NCBI GenBank assembly: GCA_947579605.1 | Contig: OX388313.1 | Coordinates: 28,771,214 to 28,835,213 of the forward strand | Length of the DNA: 64,000 bases | Source of the DNA: Athripsodes cinereus | Taxonomy: Eukaryota; Arthropoda; Insecta; Trichoptera; Leptoceridae | Direction of reading: 5' to 3' | Shown: positions 32,345 through 42,187 of the stretch, piece by piece | Position numbering within the stretch: position 1 is the stretch's first letter | How the letters are laid out: the number at the start of each line of letters is the position of its first letter | Program-made: the position numbers and the translations under genes | Notes under the pieces: generated by a model | The model's input: only the letters and a program-made list of their open reading frames with translations | Told to the model about the DNA's origin: nothing | The model's database searches: none

Positions 32345-32460
32345 TATTGCTACTACTACCACTATACCACCATGGCATATCCCACAAGTGTTGTTGACAT
32401 CAGACTAACTGCAAGAAATAAACATGCGGATTGTCCTCTCCAAGTCAATAAAAAATAAGT
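32345..32460 (-). repeat. Family A fragment, minus (3' half)
   Basis: In reverse: TTGACTTGGAGAGGACAATC, ATGTTTATTTCTTGCAGTTA, CTTGTGGGATATGCCATGGT and a GGTAGTAGTAG tail. Confidence 0.6.
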
Positions 32461-32464
32461 AATA

Positions 32465-33370
32465 CTGAATCGCAATAGAGCGCACGGCAAAAACTCATTG
32501 ACAAATTATCATTTTACAGTAGGTATAGGGAAAAAGTTATTTTGTAAACTTAACACATGAAACTACTATACATATACCTATAAGGGTTAAAAAAAACACC
32601 CTCACTTTATTTGTTAGTGTCTCGGATGGGACATAACCAAAAGTTACACTGCTTTTTTACCACAAGACATAGGAGATAAACGAAAACAATATAAATAAAT
32701 AAAATAAAATGTTTGCACAAAATCAGTTTTTATGCAGGAATATTGTTTCCTCTGTGTGTTCTCGAGAGGAACATTATAGGGCGAAAGGAGAGAATAAGAA
32801 AAACAAAATAATCTACAGTTCGTATTATTATACAACATACAAAGTTCATTGACATTTGGAATCATAGATTGCGAAAACGGTACAAGTCCATTTTGTTCAT
32901 TATTATATAACTATTATTTGCCTTGTTAACAAGGTAGGGATAGGTACGTAAATTATTATTAATATTTAACAAACATGTAATTATGAAATATAAACTTTAC
33001 CCTGATCATTAGAACATTGGTGTCATATTTGCCATGTATTTTACAAAATAATCATGCAATTTCAATGCAAAACAACAACTAATGTCTTAAAGTAGTGATA
33101 AAATACAATGTGAAATATAAACATTGCACATTTACAATTTACAATGGTTTTGTAAATTCATATGTATGTTGTGAATTTAACAAATATTTGGACTTGTAAT
33201 ATTTTTGTTTGGATCATTTTGTACACGTGAAACAAGTTGTTGCCGTGGTTTTTCAAAAGGGGTAGACAGCAAACGACTGTTTTGTTGCGCTGCATACATT
33301 TAACATTAAATTTAGAGAAATATTGTTTTTTTAAGACGTAGGTACCTTCTAAATTACATGCTTTATCTTA
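32465..33370. other. Unique AT-rich sequence
   Basis: No gene, repeat or splice pair is recognised. The 73-codon minus frame at 32644-32865 has no supporting sites. Confidence 0.3.
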
Positions 33371-33371
33371 A

Positions 33372-33515
33372 TTTCAGCGATGGGGTTTGCCACTCATCCT
33401 GAATGTCTTAATTTTTTGTTGTCGTGTAGATTACAACTTGCATGTTTATTACATGAATATCGGTCAGCTGGTTACCCCGTTTGTGCGGTATGCCGTGATG
33501 GTATAGTATATTTTA
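33372..33515 (+). repeat. Family A copy, 5'-truncated
   Basis: CAGCGATGGGGTTTGCCACT, CATCCTGAATGTCTTAATTT, then a diverged GTCGTGTAGATTACAAC and GGTATGCCGTGATGGTATAG. The 71-codon frame here is the open frame of the repeat. Confidence 0.7.
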
Positions 33516-33890
33516 CATATTTTGTTTCAGAAAATAGCGCAGAGAAAATGTTATATCCTAATACACACACAAAATACAAACTCGTTATTCTATAATAAAC
33601 ATCAATCATCAAATCTACAAAAATTGTGATAAAGGATTCAGAGTAAAAAGTGTATGAGTCATATTTTTAAATTCCAAATATTTTTCAATGAACGAATTTT
33701 TTTCTCATCGTAATGATATTAAATAATGTTTACAATAATCAGGTAACACATAATAATAATAATATAATAATAAACAATAAAACACAACATAATTGATCGC
33801 TGCGCGCCTCCAAGACTTTTACTTTCTTTCGTCACAATGGTTTGTACGCGGCGTATAAAAACGAAAAACTAACTGCATTATTGTACTTAC

Positions 33891-33961
33891 AACTTCTGTG
33901 CGTGCAGGCTAGGAATGTAAACCGCGAGAAGAAAAAAATAAAACATCGATTTCAATATCAT
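33891..33961 (-). CDS. Candidate first coding exon: signal peptide of an unidentified secreted or membrane protein
   Basis: From ATG at 33961 the minus strand codes MILKSMFYFFLLAVYIPSLH, then AQK and two bases (TT). This is a classic signal peptide: a lysine before a hydrophobic core (MFYFFLLAVYIP) and a cleavage-like SLHA-QK. The exon ends at 33891 in a perfect donor, GTAAGTAC (33890-33883). A second in-frame ATG (33946) could be used. Upstream the frame stays open, but through AT-rich DNA and a hammerhead-like motif (34046-34090), so that part is probably leader or intron. A mediocre acceptor (TAACTAAATACAG, near 34050) could start the exon. No later exon is proved; the 15744-15859 candidate is in phase. 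The mature protein is unknown. Confidence 0.4.
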
Positions 33962-34045
33962 GTTATTTACAATTAAATACGAATATTTTATTATTAATTT
34001 ATGCAAAATAAAAGGAACATTGTATTTTCCACTCAAACTACTGTA

Positions 34046-34090
34046 TTTAGTTAAAACGTTTTCGGAACAACTTGTTCCATCATCAGTAAT
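34046..34090 (-). ncRNA. Hammerhead ribozyme-like motif (Penelope-like element type)
   Basis: The minus strand reads CTGATGA (34086-34080), a perfect stem II GGAACAAGUUGUUCC, then GAAA (34063-34060) and ACGT. CUGAUGA-stem II-GAAA is the catalytic core order of hammerheads, and the tiny self-complementary ACGU is the minimal stem III seen in those of Penelope-like elements. Stem I is short (UUA/UAA), so activity is doubtful. Confidence 0.45.
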
Positions 34091-34293
34091 AATACTAAAC
34101 ATAAATTATTTCAATTATTTTTCAAAAACTAAAAATAATAATGGGATTCCACAGTGCAAGTCACAAACCATTCGAATGATTTAGTTTTAAAAAATAATCT
34201 ATGTACCTACTGAACTTTATAGAACAACTTTAGTTTGCATCTAGCCTTAATCTCAAGACCGACATTAAACAATATAATAATATGTACTTGCAC

Positions 34294-34368
34294 CGGGATG
34301 GTTGGAAGATATAGCGTTACAGCAATAAACTCACCGTCTGTGTATTGAATTGTATAAGTAACGAATTT
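34294..34368 (+). repeat. Family C fragment
   Basis: GGGATGGTTGGAAGATATAG, CAATAAACTCACCGTCTGTG and TATTGAATTGTATA; tail lost. Confidence 0.5.
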
Positions 34369-34887
34369 ATCATTAAATAATGATTGACTAAAATTATAGC
34401 CATGTGAAAAATAAATTAATTGCCATATCAGAATTCGAATAAGGTTATCGAATGATACTCGAAAATTGAACACAAAAAACAAGTGAACACAAAAAAATAA
34501 CTACCCAAGATTGAACAAAAAAATATTTTAATGTTTTTAAAAAGAACGTTTCAATCTTTTTAAAAATCGATTATCAAACATTTCCGCCATCTCTAACACA
34601 ATTACTGAGTATTTTAATCATAAAGATTACGGAGCGTATATAATAAAAAGAATCACATTTAATTTAACTCAACAAAAGTGTTGTGCAATCGCATAAATTA
34701 AATAATAATACACACACAAAAAATCACACAATCATCATCATCAATAGTAACAAAAACATCGTGCAGTGGATCCTAACAGTAATAACAATAATAAAATGCA
34801 TTTTAATGACTCGGTACATTTCTCAAAACATACCTTGAATAGTTTTATATCGATAAAACTCTCTCAAAGTACCAAACTATTAGAATA

Positions 34888-34985
34888 GGTCTTCCACTCT
34901 TTTTTGTAAATTATCCTGCAGATGAATGTTCTCTATAAAAAAAATTAGACTACTCCATTTCCGGGAGATGCTATGATGTTACAAA
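34888..34985 (+). repeat. Family A fragment with internal deletion
   Basis: TAGGTCTTCCACTCTTTTTT and TTATCCTGCAGATGAATGTT (5' blocks) join directly to CTACTCCATTTCCGGGAGAT and GCTATGATG (3' blocks). Confidence 0.5.
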
Positions 34986-35044
34986 GTATGTGTGGGGAAA
35001 CAGAGAAAGAGAGAAAAAATCCCGAAATATAATATACATATTAT

Positions 35045-35292
35045 CGTGGTCAGCCGACGTGGCGTGAAGGTAACGCTCTTGCCTTTGAGTCACGAGATCC
35101 CGGGTTCGATTCCCGACCAGGACAAAATGAAGAAAATATTTTTCAAATGGTTCTGGGTCTGGGTTTTATATGTATACGTATTTAGTGCATTGTATGTATG
35201 TGTATCATCGTGTTAGAATCCATAATACAAAATGCATTTCTTAGTTTGGGACTAACTCGATATATGTGTAAATTGTCTATGCATTAAAAAAA
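35045..35292 (+). mobile_element. Family B tRNA-derived SINE, full copy
   Basis: GACGTGGCGTGAAGGTAACG, then GGGTTCGATTCCCGACCAGG, CTGGGTCTGGGTTTTATATG, GTATCATCGTGTTAGAATCC and TTTGGGACTAACTCG. The B box is intact, so internal pol III promoter function is conceivable. The overlapping 74-codon frame at 34992 is incidental. Confidence 0.75.
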
Positions 35293-35311
35293 TACTTACC
35301 ATTTTTTTGAA

Positions 35312-35400
35312 GATTTTGAATGTCCTGTAAAAGACAGATGTTCGTAAAAGTTTAACTTCTTCAAATCGCCAACGAGGTATACTCTCAAACTTCTTTTTTT
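35312..35400 (+). repeat. Family A fragment (5' half)
   Basis: TTTTGAATGTCCTGTAAAAG, ACAGATGTTCGTAAAAG and CGCCAACGAGGTATACTC. It is followed 30 bp later by the full copy at 35436. Confidence 0.5.
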
Positions 35401-35435
35401 TTCATTTAAATAGTGTTATGAAGAGGGAGATTTAA

Positions 35436-35690
35436 CCCGTGGAGCGCCCGGTAAAGAATTGGTCTCCCACTCTTCTCCATAATTTTTCGAGTGTCCTGTA
35501 AAAGGCAGGTGTTCGAAAAAATTAAGACATTTTACATCTTAATTTCAGCGATGAGGTTAGCCACCCATCCTGAATGTCTTGATTTTATATTAGCACGGAG
35601 AGTACAGCTTGCATGTTTCTTACATGCGGCTGGTCTGCTGGCTACCCCACTTGTGGGATATGCCGTGATGGTATAGTAGTAGTAGTAGAT
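35436..35690 (+). repeat. Family A reference copy, complete
   Basis: All blocks are near consensus, from GTGGAGCGCCCGGTAAAGAA to GCCGTGATGGTATAG and TAGTAGTAGTAG. The 61-codon frame at 35491 is almost identical to that of the minus copy at 49985 (…RLATHPECLDFILARR…, LLATPLVGYAVMV). Older copies have lost the frame, so sharing reflects recent common origin, not selection. Confidence 0.8.
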
Positions 35691-35822
35691 GAAGAGGGAG
35701 ATCTGCATGTTCATTACATAGAGTAATTAATCCAATGGGTACTCCACTTTTGGAAGATATCCGTGAGATTCTCGAAATATAATAGACTCCCACTTATTTC
35801 TGTAAGTCTTTAAATAAAGTTT
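35691..35822 (+). repeat. Family A fragments
   Basis: AGATCTGCATGTTCATTACA, GGGTACTCCACTTTTGGAAG, then TAGACTCCCACTTATTTCTG: degraded 3' and 5' pieces following the complete copy. Confidence 0.4.
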
Positions 35823-35825
35823 AAT

Positions 35826-35945
35826 TTATCGACCGACGGTTCTTGGTGGAAGTTCATATTAATATTTTTTAAAATGAAAAACAATATATAGTTATTCCAC
35901 TATTGATTCAATAGTGGAATAATTTTAAAAAATATTCAGTCTTTA
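35826..35945. repeat. GACGGT-foldback family, copy 1
   Basis: CGACCGACGGTTCTTGGTGG, then AATATTTTTTAAAAT, a perfect hairpin (TATTCCACTATTG, ATT, CAATAGTGGAATA at about 35893-35921) and the inverse arm ATTTTAAAAAATATT. The same conserved lead plus an inverted-repeat module recurs at 40258 and 46692. Confidence 0.6.
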
Positions 35946-36874
35946 AATGTTGGGTATAAAATGTGGGTAAATTAATCGCACAACATAGTCAAAATTCTAT
36001 CATTTGTTTCTATGGCAATGTAGCTGAATCTCATATATTTCTATGGCACGATGAGTTCACTGGCTACCTCACATGTACGAGATACTGTTATTTTGGACTA
36101 CTCTCCAAATAACCATAACTTCGTGTACATACATGAAGTACCTACTTTAATAGGGAGAGGGTATGGGAAATATAATATTATCTCAACAATCGGTAGAATC
36201 GATATATTTCAAACCACAACGATAATAATAATTTCGCCATCATATTATTAATATCGATATTATAATAGAATAATACAACGTCAACTGGCCGGCCGGTCAG
36301 CATCTACATGGTACAGTATCGACAGGTTGTTCTTAAGTATACTAAGTACATTATAACATGTAATTTAACAGAGATTGACAAATGAGGTTACTGTAAAAAT
36401 TATATTATTTTACACAATTGATATATAATTGAAAATAAACCATTTTTTAAAGATATTATGTATGAAATTATTAAATTTGATTGGACTATAATACTTAAAA
36501 CTAAGACCATCCAAAACTAAGATTCATCGATATTTTTTTTACGTGCAATATTAACCATGTACGAATCATTGTCGCTTTTAAATCAATATAGATTTCAAAT
36601 TTATCTATGGCATCTACAAATAGAGAGGTCAATAATCTAACTTACAACACGTAATGAAGATATAGGTATCAACTACGAAAAATAAACTTCAAAATACCGC
36701 AGTATATCGATAAACTCGCCGCGTGTAAATTGAATTATACAATTAATCGATATTTTTTGACATAGCATAATGATTGCTAACAACTTAAAGAGATGAATGG
36801 AATACACATAGCCTTAAACTTTAGAATAGGATTGCATAGCCGACATGTTGATTTTATTGATTCATCAATTTATA

Positions 36875-37110
36875 TCATTACGGGATTTCTCACAAGTGGG
36901 GTAGCTTGCAAACTAATTTCATGTAAAAAGCATTCAAGCCGTCCTTTCTGTGCTCGTAAAAAATAAGATATTGAGGGAAGTGGCACGCTTCATCGCTATG
37001 TGTTAAAACATGATGTTTATATGAGATAGAGATCAATACCTGCCTTTTGCAGGACACTCGAAAACTAACAGAAAAGAGTGGGCTTTACCGGGGACTTTGC
37101 GGGACAATGA
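36875..37110 (-). repeat. Family A copy, minus, near-full
   Basis: In reverse: GTCCCGCAAAGTCCCCGGTA, GAGTGTCCTGCAAAAGGCAG, CATAGCGATGAAGCGTGCCA and CCACTTGTGAGAAATCCCGT. Confidence 0.65.
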
Positions 37111-37114
37111 TTTC

Positions 37115-37765
37115 AATGTGCGAATAAATAAATATTTATTTGCTCTCGGACACCTTAGTTTGTTTATCCCTGTAGTAATAATATAATATATTATTAGATA
37201 CAACAACAGTTGGCATTCTTGATCTAAAATGATCTATAAAAAAATCTATCATTGATCTTCTTACACTAGATGTCAATAAACTGTATACCGTTAATTTCTG
37301 TCCGTCAACAATAATAATAACAAGACGAATCATTTCCGACGGACACTGATGGGAATGCATTCAAATAAGTTTTTTTTTATTATTACTCGTATTATACTGT
37401 CCGAATGTCGAATTAAAAGTTAATAGTATTATAAATTAATAATAAAAGAATCTGTTATACAATAAATCTTATCTTCACAGACATTTAAGCTCTACTATAT
37501 CCTGATTAAAATTATGGCCAAATTCAATGCCGTAAATTTTTATCGATTAGATTTCGTAAATGGAATATTGCCATCACTATTTTTTTGAAAAACGAATTCT
37601 TTTCAAAAATTTATCATATTATAAACTAACTCCTAAATTGCTAAATTGTTAAAAGTTTATTTGGGGTTCGGTTCCTGAAGACGAACTATTCCACTCACAT
37701 AATACAAGCTATTTTTTGCTGTTAAAATTTCAGCTGTAAATTTAACCTTTTGAATCCAAATTCTA
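37115..37765. other. Unique AT-rich sequence
   Basis: No feature is recognised. The 74-codon minus frame at 37136 has no splice or start support. Confidence 0.3.
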
Positions 37766-37770
37766 TAATT

Positions 37771-37816
37771 AATCAGTTAATTTGGCCTCTACTATTTGAG
37801 GCCAAATTAACTGATT
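37771..37816. repeat. Perfect 19-bp inverted repeat with 8-nt loop
   Basis: AATCAGTTAATTTGGCCTC (37771-37789) is exactly complementary to 37798-37816; the loop is TACTATTT. It could form a stable hairpin RNA, but is shorter than a usual miRNA precursor. Confidence 0.85.
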
Positions 37817-37819
37817 GTT

Positions 37820-38430
37820 TTTTGCATTTTTCAATTATGTCTGGTTGAGAAACGCAATGTAGTGAAATGAGTTCTTATGCAATGTGTACTCGATGATTAC
37901 CCTATTATTTATCAAATAGGTGCATGTTGATGCAATGAAAACATTAAAATCAAGTTCACGGTCTCCTTTTTTCTTCCAACTAACCTTTTGGATCGGTGTG
38001 TGTTTGCATTTCAAACAAAAGCTATCAATAATGACGACATAAATTTAACACATTGCAGCCTGCTAAATAAATTGTCATGCTGCAAAAGTACAAACAGCTG
38101 TTTAAACCATCTATGCCTGAGGTGTTAAAATGAGAAACAACATAATTCACAGTTTTATTGTTCGTGTTATAATAATAATATACCTACAATCAATACACAA
38201 TACAATATTGAAAATGCAAAATAATAACATTGTATTGAACAGTGTAGAAAATTGTACGATAAAACTTTTCACACTAGGATATTTGATTTCCGACTAATAC
38301 GCGACTAGTTTTCTTTTCACAGATAGATTTGCTAGGCTAAAATATTGCCCTCTTTCTGAACTATCATCTTTAAAACTCGTTCCTGCGTAAAAAAATGTCT
38401 ACGGTTTATGTATCTTTAAAATATTACTAA
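37820..38430. other. Unique AT-rich sequence
   Basis: No recognised feature between the hairpin and the repeat at 38434. Confidence 0.3.
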
Positions 38431-38433
38431 ATA

Positions 38434-38605
38434 GGAAACTGCGCATCCAACAAATTGTGCAATCTCTCTTTAATTAAAAACTGGAAAGGTGTTCCAATGC
38501 TTAAGAAGCGGCTTGGGCTGATTTAAATGCACTTTACCCATGGTACGTTCACCAATCCAACCAATTACAATTTCAAACCATTTTGGTCGACATCTGTTGA
38601 GCATA
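38434..38605. repeat. Dispersed repeat D, copy 1
   Basis: It shares CTGGAAAGGTGTTCCAATGC, ACTTTACCCATGGTACGTTC, CCAATCCAACCAATT and TTTCAAACCATTTTGGTCGA with 56400-56580. About 170 bp, type unknown. Reversed, GTTGGATTGGTGAACGTACC and TTGGAACACCTTTCC resemble the 3' part of a retroelement, but I cannot name it. Confidence 0.55.
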
Positions 38606-38637
38606 CATGTCATTGATTAACAACCTGAAATACAACT

Positions 38638-38732
38638 TCGGTTCAACGATGAGGTTTGCCACCCATCCTGAATGTCTTATTTTTGTTGGCATAGCCAACT
38701 TGTGGGATGTGCCGTCATGGTGTAGTAGTAAT
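38638..38732 (+). repeat. Family A copy with central deletion
   Basis: ACGATGAGGTTTGCCACCCA and CATCCTGAATGTCTTATTTT jump directly to GCCAACTTGTGGGATGTGCC and TAGTAGTAATAG. Confidence 0.65.
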
Positions 38733-38905
38733 AGACATGTGAGTCGTCCCCTCCGTGCATATAATAGTAAAATCATTCAGGAAAAATGGCAAATAGGTTG
38801 CTGAACTGAAGATGTTGAAGTCTTATACGTGATTTTATATAAACATCTGCCTTTTACAGTAGGATACTCGAAAATTGCAGAAATAAGTTGGAGATCTCTT
38901 TTTGA
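38733..38905 (-). repeat. Family A copy, minus, tail-to-tail with the previous copy
   Basis: In reverse: AAAAAGAGATCTCCAACTTA, TCGAGTATCCTACTGTAAAA, CAACATCTTCAGTTCAGCAA and GGAGGGGACGACTCACATGT. It lacks the TACCCCACTTG end and meets the preceding plus copy at the TAG tail. Confidence 0.6.
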
Positions 38906-39299
38906 ATTTGGTCACATTATGTGAAATAACCAATAGTTTGAATATAAATAAGTATCGCATTAGCGTAAAAGTTGCGACGGGATCGAATTGATTTTCAATG
39001 TAAATCATTAAATGTGAAAAGTGTCTTGGTTGTAGTCATGTTCCTGCCAATGAAACAATAAAACTTGCAGATTTATTGTCTTCACTTGAAACTACTTTAA
39101 GCATCTAGTGTTGTAAGATTTCATTCTTTCTATGCAATAAATTTCTTTAAAGATGTCATGTTGTGGGCAGTGCTGGTAGGTAGGTACTGAAGAGGTTAGA
39201 ATCCTCGGGAAACAATATTCGCGTCAAAATTCAAAAACAATAGTATGTTTGAAACAATCGTGATTTAAAAAAAAATATAATAAATAAAATATAAAATTA

Positions 39300-39375
39300 C
39301 ACTGTAATGAATACACAATATTCAAAAAACACGCTTTCGCCAACAGATAGGCATCGTCAGGCTGAGAATTAAACT
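39300..39375 (-). ncRNA. Weak hammerhead-like motif flanked by inverted AT arms
   Basis: The minus strand has CTGACGA (39360-39354), TGCC...GGC stem II with an 8-nt loop, then GAAA (39338-39335). The core fits CUGANGA...GAAA. The stem III/I segment (GCGTGTTTTT) does not fit the cleavage-site pattern. ATAAATAAAATATAAAA on the left and its rough inverse near 39400 form arms, as at 57180. Confidence 0.3.
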
Positions 39376-39539
39376 AAATATCTTTGAAATCAGCATTATT
39401 TTATATTTTTTAATTATTTAAAATATTTAACATGTTTTAAGATGAAATATTAAATTCACTAATAAAAAGGATTAAATTTACAATTAAAAGAATGTTTGTT
39501 TAATTAAAATGTTTTGCATATAAACAAACATCCATAGAA

Positions 39540-39765
39540 TCCTTGTTAAAGGATTTGTCTCCTACACTTTTCTATAAGTTTTCAAGTGTCCTGTAAAATA
39601 CAGGAAATACAATAAAATCAGTAAAACAATACGTTTTAAGGCACGTAAAATCTTCATTTCAGCGATGCGGTATGCTATCCATCCTAAATGTCTTTAACCT
39701 TTATTGGCACGGAGAGGATGACTCGTATATGTATTACAAGCAGTTGGTCCACTGGCAATATTCTT
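39540..39765 (+). repeat. Family A copy, 3'-truncated
   Basis: CTTTTCTATAAGTTTTCAAG, CAGCGATGCGGTATGCTATC, ATTGGCACGGAGAGGATGAC and GTTGGTCCACTGGCAATA; it then breaks off. The 89-codon frame at 39688 begins in it and continues into non-repeat DNA. Confidence 0.6.
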
Positions 39766-40144
39766 AAAAAGCTAAGGTATTATTCGATTATCTTTTTAAT
39801 GTGTAGAAAGTTATCAGAAAGATTCAAGCCTTTATCATCTTCAAAGATTATTGACAATGTCATACAAGTTCGAATACTAACTCTTTTTTTATACATAGGG
39901 AATATAAAAACCACAAAATTATTACAGGAAATGTCGCGGCGATTAAGATTTAATTAAGGAAAGTTTATCAAACCCATAAAATCCCGATCAAGATTAAGAA
40001 AATCCAACCGCAATTCTTTTCGCAGAACTGACCAAAATAAATTATTATTAAATTCATGCGGTAAACAATTAGAAAAATTATGAAAATACCATAGAGCCCT
40101 CAGTACATAATGTATCTTGCACTCTTATCTGTAAATTTCATAAT

Positions 40145-40255
40145 CTGGGTTAGTTGGAAGAGATCGCGATTGATTGTTAGTATTTATTTTGAATGCATTT
40201 CTCTATAGGTACAATTGCAGGTATAAATTGTGATCAATGTAAAATAAAGTTGATA
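40145..40255 (+). repeat. Family C copy, internally deleted
   Basis: GGGTTAGTTGGAAGAGATCG, GATTGATTGTTAGTATTTAT and TGTGATCAATGTAAAATAAA; the CCCTCTGTATA block is missing. Confidence 0.6.
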
Positions 40256-40257
40256 TT

Positions 40258-40425
40258 TTCAACCGACGGTACTTGGTGGAAATTCATGTTGAATTAATTA
40301 AAATAAAACACTTATCATCAGGCTGGCTTTTCGCCAGCCTGATGACAATAAAAAGTCACCGTGGATATACTACAAATTAGTGTTTTATTTTAATTAATGT
40401 AAAATAAATAAGGAAAATAAATATC
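40258..40425. repeat. GACGGT-foldback family, copy 2, with perfect hairpin
   Basis: TCAACCGACGGTACTTGGTG, then arm ATTAATTAAAATAAAACACT, the hairpin TCATCAGGCTGGC-TTTTC-GCCAGCCTGATGA (about 40316-40346), GTCACCGTGGATATAC and the inverse arm AGTGTTTTATTTTAATTAAT. The inverted-arm plus structured-core layout parallels the hammerhead-bearing unit at 57180-57333. CCTGATGA is present here, but GAAA is not in the correct order on this strand. Confidence 0.65.
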
Positions 40426-40446
40426 TCTAAATGAAAGGTATTCATT

Positions 40447-40590
40447 TAAGATCTTCATCTCAGCAATGAAGTATGCCACCCGTCACGAAAATCTCATTTT
40501 TTTTTAGCACAGAGAAGACAACTTGTATGTGTATAACGTGTGGTTGGTTAGCTGGCTGCTGCACTTATGGGCATTGCCGTAATTATGTAC
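40447..40590 (+). repeat. Family A copy, 5'-truncated, diverged
   Basis: CAGCAATGAAGTATGCCACC, AGCACAGAGAAGACAACTTG and GCTGGCTGCTGCACTTATGG. Confidence 0.6.
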
Positions 40591-40616
40591 CTATTCCTTA
40601 AACAATACGATAAAAC

Positions 40617-40772
40617 ATTTAACATCTTAATTTCAGCGATGAGGCATACCGCCCATCATATATATATTATTTTTTACTACCACAGAGAGGACAATTAGTA
40701 TACTTATTACGTGTGGTTATTCAGGTGATTATCCTTCTTATGGAAGATGCCGCGATGATATAGATAGATAAA
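40617..40772 (+). repeat. Family A copy, 5'-truncated, diverged
   Basis: CAGCGATGAGGCATACCGCC, CACAGAGAGGACAATTAGTA and GGAAGATGCCGCGATGATAT, with a (GATA)n tail. Confidence 0.6.
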
Positions 40773-40805
40773 TAGATACACATATGTTCGTAAATATTAT
40801 AAAAT

Positions 40806-40950
40806 TTGGGTTGGCTGGAAGAAATTGCATCTCTGCGATAAACCCGCCCTCTGTATATTGATTATATGATTGTATTTGATTTTAACGTATTTTTGTGTAA
40901 ATTTTCTTGTAATAAATGCACAGTAAGAAATAAATAAATAAATAAAATAT
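40806..40950 (+). repeat. Family C short retroelement, full copy
   Basis: GGGTTGGCTGGAAGAAATTG, CCCGCCCTCTGTATATTGAT, TAATAAATGCACAGTAAGAA and (AATA)n. Confidence 0.7.
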
Positions 40951-41340
40951 CTAAATTCACCAAATTTATAACGCCAAGTCCGTTGCTGCACTAAACATTA
41001 TTTTTATTTTTTTGTCAATAAATAAATAAATTTTAGATTTTATATGAAATGTCAGATGGAATTTTTACAAATCATCATTACATACATAGTTACTGATTTG
41101 AATATTTAATTCAATTTTAATTTTACAAAATTAATCAGTTGAAGTAATTCGAAATATTTTCAAAATAACAATGCCTTAACCAGTTTTCCAAAATACATAA
41201 AGATGAAATAGATTTTTGTTATGTAACACCAACTCGATTTTTCAAAAATTATGTTCACTCGTTTCGGGTGGATTGCCGGAAATAAAGAATAAATAATCTA
41301 TTTAATATACCATTAAAATTCAACCCAAAACATTAATAAT

Positions 41341-42187
41341 GGGTCATTCCGTGTCAATTCAACACAATTTTGGGAGATTTTCAGACTTGAAAATACACGC
41401 AATTTCACGATGCATGCATTTCTGAAGCCCTGTATCTCCTGATCCCATTGAGATCCCATGATAAAATTTTATTATATGTATTAAGACATTACAAACTTTT
41501 TTTGAGAATTTTTTTTAAATTTTAAAATTGTCATTTTTTGAAAAATTTAAATTTAATTTTTTTTTATAATTTAACCTCTATCTTGTGGCATATAAAAGTA
41601 AAGCCCTATTCAACCGCTTTAAAATAAGACCACTCCCAGGTTTATATCATCATTGGTTGCCAGTCTATAGGCATCCAAAGGTGTCAAAACACGCAATATC
41701 ACGATGCATGCATTTCTGAAGCCCTGTATCTCCTGATCTCAATGAGATCCCATAATAGAATTTTGGCATATGTATCAATACATTACAAACTATTTTTGAC
41801 AATTTTTTGGAATTTTTAAAATTGTCACTTTTTGAAAAATTTTATTTTTAAAATTTAATTTTTAAATTTAAATTTTTTTTCAAACCTTGACCCCTATTCT
41901 GTGGCACATCAGATTAAACCCCCATTCAACAGCTTTAAAACGAGACCTCTCCCAGGTTTATATCATCACTGGTTGCCAGTCTATAGGCATCCAAAGGTGC
42001 CAAGACATGAGATTTTTTCATAAAAATTGAAAACTTTAAAAATTAATAACTTCAAAAATAATTGTGCTACATAGCTGAAATTTGGTATTTTTTCATAAGT
42101 CTATGATATATTGCTGCATAAAAAAAAAACATGAAAATCTGAGACATCAAGTCTGAATCAGTGTGATGATTTGACACGGAATAACCC
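41341..42187. mobile_element. Non-autonomous DNA transposon with internal 294-316 bp duplication
   Basis: The left end GGGTCATTCCGTGTCAATTC and the reversed right end GGGTTATTCCGTGTCAAATC match, and CAGACTTGA recurs further in on both sides. AAT flanks the element at 41338-41340 and 42188-42190, a possible 3-bp duplication. Inside, two tandem copies (about 41395-41688 and 41689-42003) share GATGCATGCATTTCTGAAGC, CCCTGTATCTCCTGATC and GGTTGCCAGTCTATAGGCAT. No open frame codes for a transposase. Superfamily uncertain. Confidence 0.7.

Noticed and set aside
35491..35676. Conserved 61-codon frame in family A (also at 49985 and 59057)
   Set aside because: Only the youngest copies share it; older copies lose the frame freely, so it is not under coding constraint.
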